Part shown: positions 5,596 through 9,391 of the stretch, piece after piece
How the letters are laid out: the number at the start of each line of letters is the position of its first letter
Position numbering within the stretch: the first letter of the stretch is position 1
NCBI GenBank assembly: GCA_003506995.1
Contig: DNXB01000638.1
Coordinates: 1-9,391 of the forward strand
From: Verrucomicrobiales bacterium
Lineage (GTDB): Bacteria > Verrucomicrobiota > Verrucomicrobiia > Verrucomicrobiales > Verrucomicrobiaceae
Direction of reading: 5' to 3'
Length of the DNA stretch: 9,391 bases
Translations under genes and position numbers: made by a program
The notes under the pieces: generated by a model
What the model was told of the DNA's origin: nothing
What the model saw: only the letters and a program-made list of their open reading frames with translations
The model's database searches: none

Positions 5596-6462
5596 ATGAA
5601 AACGAAACGAAACCACGCCTTCACTCTGATCGAGTTGTTGGTGGTGATCACGATCATCGCGATTCTCGCGAGCCTGGCCGTGCCCGCCTACAACGGCATT
5701 CAACGCATGGGCAACCAGACCAAAGGGGTCAACAACTGCAAACAGATCATTCTTGCTCTGAAGCAGTTCTCCAAGGACAACAACAGCCAGTATCCAGACT
5801 CGGTGCCCAACCCGCAAACCGGCGGCGTCGCAGCCTCGTCCAACGATGCATTCCGCTTCCTGATCCAGGAAGAGATTGTCGCTGACGAGCGCATCTTTGG
5901 CTGCCCGGCAGGCTACAATCCCGATGGCAACATCGGCGTGGCCCCCAACTACGCCATGGCCCTCATCCCTGGTGAAAACCACTGGGCCATGACCGGCGGC
6001 CAGACGGACGCCACCCAGGGCAACATGCCGCTTGTGTTTGAAAACCCTGTCAGCCCAGGCTGGCCGCCACAGTGGAACGCGGACGTTGCCGGCCAGATCC
6101 GCCCCGGCCGCACTTGGCCTGGCGGAGAAGTCATCATTGGTCGCAATGATGGCAGTGTTCAGGTCGAAAAACTGCAGGGCAAACGCGGCTCTGTGGGACC
6201 CAAAGTCATGGCTGGCGGCATGGATTCCTTCACCCAGGCATCCCAAGGGCAGCCTCAGCGCGTGCTCAACGCCATGATCGCAGGCGGCCAAATGGGCACT
6301 GGCGGCGGTTCTGGCGGCGGCTGGACTGACCCATCTCTCCCCGGTGGTCTGCCAGGACAGCCTGGTGGCCTGCCAGGCGGTCTGCCAGGACAGCCTGGTC
6401 TTCCGGGCGGACTCCCAGGACAACCCGGCGGCCTGCCGCCTTCCCCGTTGGGCAATCCTTGA
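5596..6462 (+). CDS. type IV prepilin-like protein (pseudopilin) with Gly/Pro-rich repetitive tail
   Basis: A 288-residue protein with a class III (prepilin) signal: MKTKRNHA then FTLIELLVVITIIAILASLAVP. Cleavage is expected between Ala8 and Phe9, so the -1 residue is Ala rather than the usual Gly, and Glu13 is the conserved Glu5 of the mature chain. The hydrophobic helix is followed by a globular domain (~35-195) containing a CKQIILALKQFSKDNNSQYPDS helix region and ending in GRNDGSVQVEKL, a pattern common in verrucomicrobial pseudopilins. A Gly-Gly-Ser linker leads to a ~45-residue tail of GLPGQPG and GLPGG repeats. The product should enter the inner membrane and assemble in a type II secretion or type IV pilus-like fibre. 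No other pilus gene is in the window. There is no Shine-Dalgarno sequence. A strong terminator follows, so it is probably transcribed alone. Confidence 0.88.
   Translation: MKTKRNHAFTLIELLVVITIIAILASLAVPAYNGIQRMGNQTKGVNNCKQIILALKQFSKDNNSQYPDSVPNPQTGGVAASSNDAFRFLIQEEIVADERIFGCPAGYNPDGNIGVAPNYAMALIPGENHWAMTGGQTDATQGNMPLVFENPVSPGWPPQWNADVAGQIRPGRTWPGGEVIIGRNDGSVQVEKLQGKRGSVGPKVMAGGMDSFTQASQGQPQRVLNAMIAGGQMGTGGGSGGGWTDPSLPGGLPGQPGGLPGGLPGQPGLPGGLPGQPGGLPPSPLGNP
6340..6440 (+). repeat. in-frame repeats coding GLPGQPG at the 3' end of the pilin-like gene
   Basis: A 21-base segment (6346-6366) recurs exactly at 6379-6399 and in diverged form at 6409-6429. Each copy encodes GLPGQPG, and the pieces between them encode GLPGG or GLP. 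Exact nucleotide identity between the first two copies points to recent duplication or slippage. Glycine spacing is not strictly every third residue, so a true collagen helix is not assured. Confidence 0.8.
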
Positions 6463-6493
6463 TTGACCCAGCAGCGACGTTGAATTGACCACA

Positions 6494-6526
6494 CCGCCGG
6501 AGGCCGCAAACCTCCGGCGGTTTTTT
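6494..6526 (+). terminator. rho-independent terminator after the pilin-like gene
   Basis: A perfect ten-base-pair GC-rich stem, CCGCCGGAGG (6494-6503) and CCTCCGGCGG (6511-6520), with loop CCGCAAA, is followed by six T residues (6521-6526). It lies 31 bases after the pilin stop and insulates the amidase gene. Confidence 0.93.
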
Positions 6527-6547
6527 GTGCCCCGCTCCGGCGTAAAA

Positions 6548-6589
6548 GGCCAAAAAACTTGACCCTTTGGCCGCTTCTTCGCTTACTGT
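6548..6589 (+). promoter_or_regulatory. candidate amidase promoter with overlapping palindrome
   Basis: TTGACC (6559-6564) matches five of six bases of the -35 box. A weak -10-like TACTGT (6584-6589) follows at a long 19-bp spacing. The -35 box sits inside an exact inverted repeat, GGCCAAA (6548-6554) and TTTGGCC (6566-6572), which could be an operator. A new promoter is expected here because a terminator lies just upstream. Confidence 0.35.
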
Positions 6590-6638
6590 GCAAAACTGAA
6601 GGTTTGCCATCAGCCCACGCCACCTGCCTCCCATCCGC

Positions 6639-7274
6639 ATGTCACCATTTCCCCGTCCTACTCGTCAGACAAACCGCCTTCTGGTGTGTGCTTTTTGGGT
6701 CGTGACGGCGGCGTTGATGTTCGCGGCAGAGGCCAATGCCTTCGACACGGTCATCCTCGATCCAGGCCATGGAGCCCACGATCGTGGAGCGGCCATCGGT
6801 TATGTGTACGAAAAGCACCTTGCGCTCGACACCGCGCGGCGTGTGGAGCAACTGCTCAAGCAGCAGGGATTGAAGGTCATCATGTCCCGCAGCCGTGATG
6901 TGTTCATCCCGCTGCAAGAACGCTCCGCGCTGGGCAACAGCCGTCGAGGGGCCATCTTTGTGAGCATTCACTACAACTACAACCGCGGCGGCAGTGGCGC
7001 GGGCGCGGAGACTTATTATCACTTTTCCTCCAGCTACATGCTGGCCGCCTACATCCAGGCTTATCTGGTGCAGCGCACCGACATGACCAATCGCGGCGTG
7101 AAAAGCGCCGGCTTCCACGTCATCCGCGCCACCTCAAAAAACCCCGCCGTGCTGGTGGAATGCGGCTTCGTCAGCAACTCGACCGAGCGCGCCCGGATGA
7201 TGACCGGGGAGTATCGCAAACGCATTGCCGAGGGCATTGCGCAGGGCATCATCGCTTATCGGAAATCGAAGTGA
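6639..7274 (+). CDS. N-acetylmuramoyl-L-alanine amidase (Amidase_3 family)
   Basis: A 211-residue exported zinc amidase that cleaves the bond between N-acetylmuramic acid and L-alanine in peptidoglycan. An N-terminal signal peptide or anchor (LLVCAFWVVTAALMFAAEANA, ~14-34) is followed directly by the catalytic domain. Motifs are VILDPGHGAHDRGA with zinc ligand His44, YEKHLALD with zinc ligand Glu58, VSIHYNYN with zinc ligand His111, and VLVECGFVSN with catalytic Glu174. All four key residues are present. There is no AMIN, SPOR or LysM domain, so targeting must come from elsewhere, and the protein is shorter than AmiA/B/C of enterobacteria. The ATG at 6639 follows no Shine-Dalgarno sequence. 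The gene stands alone between a terminator and the convergent ccsA, whose stop lies nine bases beyond its own. Likely roles are cell separation or wall turnover. Confidence 0.93.
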   Translation: MSPFPRPTRQTNRLLVCAFWVVTAALMFAAEANAFDTVILDPGHGAHDRGAAIGYVYEKHLALDTARRVEQLLKQQGLKVIMSRSRDVFIPLQERSALGNSRRGAIFVSIHYNYNRGGSGAGAETYYHFSSSYMLAAYIQAYLVQRTDMTNRGVKSAGFHVIRATSKNPAVLVECGFVSNSTERARMMTGEYRKRIAEGIAQGIIAYRKSK

Positions 7275-7283
7275 GCTGGCGGC

Positions 7284-9365
7284 TCAGCCGACGGGGGATT
7301 CAGCGCCTTTGACCTCTTCGGCTGCCTCTGGAAATTGGGTGCGGCGATCACTCCAGGAGAGAAACAGTCCGTAAATGAGCAACGCCCCCTGGCTGAGCCA
7401 GTAGCCGTAAATTTTCGGCCAGATGCCGTCGGTGAAACCGTAGGCATGCAAACCGACACCAAGCTGGTTCACGCCGAACCAGGAGAAGATCACGATGCAG
7501 CCGAGGATAAGATTGCAGCAGTGCAGGCCGATCTCACGAATGTAGCCGCCCATGCGGGCGTGCAGGATGACCAGGCACATCAGCACGATCATCAAGGCGC
7601 CGTTTTCCTTCGGATCCCAGCCCCAGAAGCGGCCCCAGCTGTAATTCGCCCAGATCCCGCCGAGCACCGTGCCCACCAGCGAAAGGAACAGGCCTGCGGC
7701 GATGAATCCATAAGCCACGCGAGTGAGAAAGCGGCCCTCATCCGACTTCGGACCGATTTTCCCCAGGAGACGCTGCATGAAGTAAATCATCGAGATCAGC
7801 GCGGCAACCATGCAGGCGGCGTAGCCGAGGTTGATCATCGGCACATGCGTGGAGAGCCAGAAATTGGTGATCAGCACGGCCTGGAGCTGCTGGAGCGTGT
7901 CCGTGGCCTCGGAGGCTTCAAATTGGATCGCCAGGAACATGCACGCGGTCCCGCCAACGGCGGCCACGAGCAGGCCGAGGCCGCGTTTGGTGATCCATTC
8001 GGCGATGAGGCCAAACAGGGCCACCGAAGCGCCGATGAAGAGAATCGTTTCATACAGCGTCGTGATCGGAGGACGCTGCATGATGATGCAGCGGATCACC
8101 ACGCCGACCACGGACAGCGTAGTGGCCATTCCGAGCAGCAGCCAGGCGCTGATCTTTGCCAGCTTGTCAAAACGCGATCCGGGCGAGATCCACGTCAGCG
8201 CCACGGCAATGAAGCCGACGAGGAAAATCCACTGCGCGTAGAAAAAATAGTCCGCCTTCATCGAATGACGCTCCAGGGCGACGAACTGCGCCTCCCCGCG
8301 CTGCTTGGCCGCGTCTTGAATCTTGGACAGCAGAGCTTTTGAAGCGGCCTTGAACTTCGCGGCATCCGGCAGCGCCAGATAAACATCCTCATACAATGCC
8401 AGCCATGCGAGCTGCTCCGCCGCAACTTCTTTGTCGCCATTGATCGTTCCAAAGATGATCTCGCCAGGGCCGTGCCAAACGTCAGTGGCTTGAGGCGCGG
8501 GTGGGAACAGGCGGAGTTGCTGCTCGGCATTGCCGCTCATCATCGCCCCGAGCGCTCCTTTGCCGAATTCGCGGAACCAAGGGATCTGCATGGGCGGCCC
8601 GCCGCTGGTGCGCACGGCGTTGGCGAGCACGTTGAGGCTCTTGGACAAGCGAATGGGCTGTTCGATGCCAGCAGGAAGCCCTTCGGGCTTGGCACCGACG
8701 GGCGAGCGGATGAAATCGAAGTGGCCGGTGATCATCTCGTAGTCGAGGAAGTTTGCGGCGAGCTGGACGATCATGCGCTGCTCCGGCGTCTGCTTCTTGG
8801 CCTGGATTTCACGATACTCGGCCATCTTTTCCATGAGCGTCTGCCTGGCAGGCTCGATCTCCGTGAAGCTGTATTGATCTCGCTTCGCCTTGGCCTTCAG
8901 CCCGAGTTCTTCGATCGCGGAGGAGTTGTCCACCTTGAACAACGGCACCGTTTTGGCGATGTCAGGGCGGAACCAGCTCATGAGCAGCCATTCCGTGGCG
9001 CTGAGCTTCACGAGCTTGCCGCCTTCCTTCGTGATCGGCTTCTGCGTGGCGGGATCGACAAGTGGTTTGCCGTCGTCCATCTCGCCGTTGTCGGTCAGCC
9101 AGATGCTGCGACGGGCGCGGAAGCGCAGCAGGCGGTAGCTGGCGACGTTTTCGAGCGGCTTGATGCGCCCGGACTCCTGCACGGGGATTGAGGCGAAGGT
9201 TTCGACGACTTCCTTGTCGCGAAAGAGATCAAGCGGGGGAAGTTCTGCCGCTGGGAGCGTCATCGAAACAAACAGGCACAGCGAAAAGCTGATGGCACCC
9301 ACGAGAGCGCGGCAGCGTCCTGGAGTGCGCCGGACCTCCGGCGCTTTTCGAACGTTAAGCGACAC
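7284..9365 (-). CDS. ccsA: cytochrome c biogenesis protein CcsA (System II) with large N-terminal periplasmic domain
   Basis: A 693-residue protein. A signal sequence (AISFSLCLFVSMTLPAAE, ~24-41) leads to a periplasmic region (~42-370) opening with IPVQESGRIKPLENVA, a pattern I recall from long CcsA/CcsBA proteins of Bacteroidetes- and Planctomycetes-type bacteria. From ~375 on there are about eight membrane segments. The haem-handling WWD domain reads WGRFWGWDPKEN (Trp583, Asp584); the two outer histidines are His507 (STHVPMINLGYA) and His640 (GVGLHAYGF). CcsA with CcsB/ResB exports haem and attaches it to CXXCH motifs of apocytochromes outside the membrane. No ResB partner is in the window; it may lie beyond 9391. 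The GTG start at 9365 is supported by GGAG eight bases upstream and by the signal peptide; the first ATG (residue 36) would lose that peptide. C-terminal ~15 residues are charged. Confidence 0.92.
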   Translation of the reverse strand: MSLNVRKAPEVRRTPGRCRALVGAISFSLCLFVSMTLPAAELPPLDLFRDKEVVETFASIPVQESGRIKPLENVASYRLLRFRARRSIWLTDNGEMDDGKPLVDPATQKPITKEGGKLVKLSATEWLLMSWFRPDIAKTVPLFKVDNSSAIEELGLKAKAKRDQYSFTEIEPARQTLMEKMAEYREIQAKKQTPEQRMIVQLAANFLDYEMITGHFDFIRSPVGAKPEGLPAGIEQPIRLSKSLNVLANAVRTSGGPPMQIPWFREFGKGALGAMMSGNAEQQLRLFPPAPQATDVWHGPGEIIFGTINGDKEVAAEQLAWLALYEDVYLALPDAAKFKAASKALLSKIQDAAKQRGEAQFVALERHSMKADYFFYAQWIFLVGFIAVALTWISPGSRFDKLAKISAWLLLGMATTLSVVGVVIRCIIMQRPPITTLYETILFIGASVALFGLIAEWITKRGLGLLVAAVGGTACMFLAIQFEASEATDTLQQLQAVLITNFWLSTHVPMINLGYAACMVAALISMIYFMQRLLGKIGPKSDEGRFLTRVAYGFIAAGLFLSLVGTVLGGIWANYSWGRFWGWDPKENGALMIVLMCLVILHARMGGYIREIGLHCCNLILGCIVIFSWFGVNQLGVGLHAYGFTDGIWPKIYGYWLSQGALLIYGLFLSWSDRRTQFPEAAEEVKGAESPVG

Positions 9366-9372
9366 ACGGAAA

Positions 9373-9390
9373 GCTCCAGAGGGCTGGAGC
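9373..9390 (-). promoter_or_regulatory. hairpin that contains the ccsA ribosome-binding site
   Basis: On the minus strand GCTCCAG, loop CCCT, CTGGAGC forms a perfect seven-base-pair stem. The second arm holds GGAG, the only good Shine-Dalgarno sequence for the ccsA GTG start, eight bases away. Pairing would hide the ribosome-binding site. The hairpin could instead belong to the end of an upstream gene, which lies outside the window; no T-run follows on the minus strand. Confidence 0.5.
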
Positions 9391-9391
9391 A

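Noticed and set aside
5566..6492. 308-codon open frame on the minus strand across the pilin-like gene
   Set aside because: It would have to cover the pilin signal peptide and the repeat tail, and its composition is typical of antisense frames.
7271..7290. Bidirectional terminator between the amidase and ccsA
   Set aside because: Only three- to five-base complementary pieces with no T-run on either strand; not enough to call.
7335..8342. 335-codon open frame on the plus strand across ccsA
   Set aside because: Its translation is His-, Gln-, Asp- and Arg-rich with no motif, and it is the antisense of CcsA membrane segments.
8472..9191. 239-codon plus-strand frame opposite the CcsA periplasmic domain
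   Set aside because: No motif; explained by codon bias of ccsA on the other strand.

Overview
The window is about 60% G+C by eye, gene-dense, and on present evidence chromosomal DNA from a Gram-negative bacterium, most likely a member of the Verrucomicrobiota (Prosthecobacter/Verrucomicrobium-like). That placement is an inference. It rests on LpxI, a lipid A enzyme that implies an outer membrane; a verrucomicrobial-style prepilin with a long globular domain; a System II cytochrome c assembly protein with a large N-terminal periplasmic domain; and the general rarity of Shine-Dalgarno sequences (clear ones only before lpxI and ccsA). No transposon, integrase, tRNA, rRNA or CRISPR array was seen, and no gene-free stretch exceeds about 130 bases.

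Left part (1-2967). A LOG-family nucleotide phosphoribohydrolase, cut by the window edge, is followed after 23 bp by an alpha/beta hydrolase. Both are on the plus strand. They meet a minus-strand pair head-on: a MoeZ/MoeBR-type E1-like adenylyltransferase fused to a rhodanese domain, translationally coupled (TGATG) to a 65-residue Trm112-family protein. The 3' ends of the hydrolase and the Trm112 gene overlap by 87 bp.

Middle part (2968-5595). A plus-strand cluster diverges from moeZ: a 92-residue protein of unknown function, an unusual intergenic inverted repeat made of 10-bp units, an EboB-like TatD-family hydrolase, a HicA/HicB toxin-antitoxin pair, and lpxI. From the TatD-like gene to lpxI the genes touch or overlap at every junction, so they probably form one transcription unit. 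The hicA reading frame is well conserved in sequence but has no usable start codon. An ATG overlapping the tatD stop is displaced from the hicA frame by one base, so hicA looks inactivated by a single-base deletion (or contains a sequencing error), while hicB is intact.

Right part (5596-9391). A type IV pilin-like protein with a Gly/Pro/Leu/Gln-rich repetitive tail ends at a perfect rho-independent terminator. Next comes an exported N-acetylmuramoyl-L-alanine amidase. Convergent with it, on the minus strand, is a 693-residue CcsA-type cytochrome c biogenesis protein whose Shine-Dalgarno sequence lies in one arm of a small hairpin.

Most genes are housekeeping functions of the cell envelope and cofactor or sulfur metabolism. 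The less ordinary parts are the broken hicA in an envelope-gene operon, the 10-bp-period inverted repeat, and the small hairpins in candidate 5' leaders.
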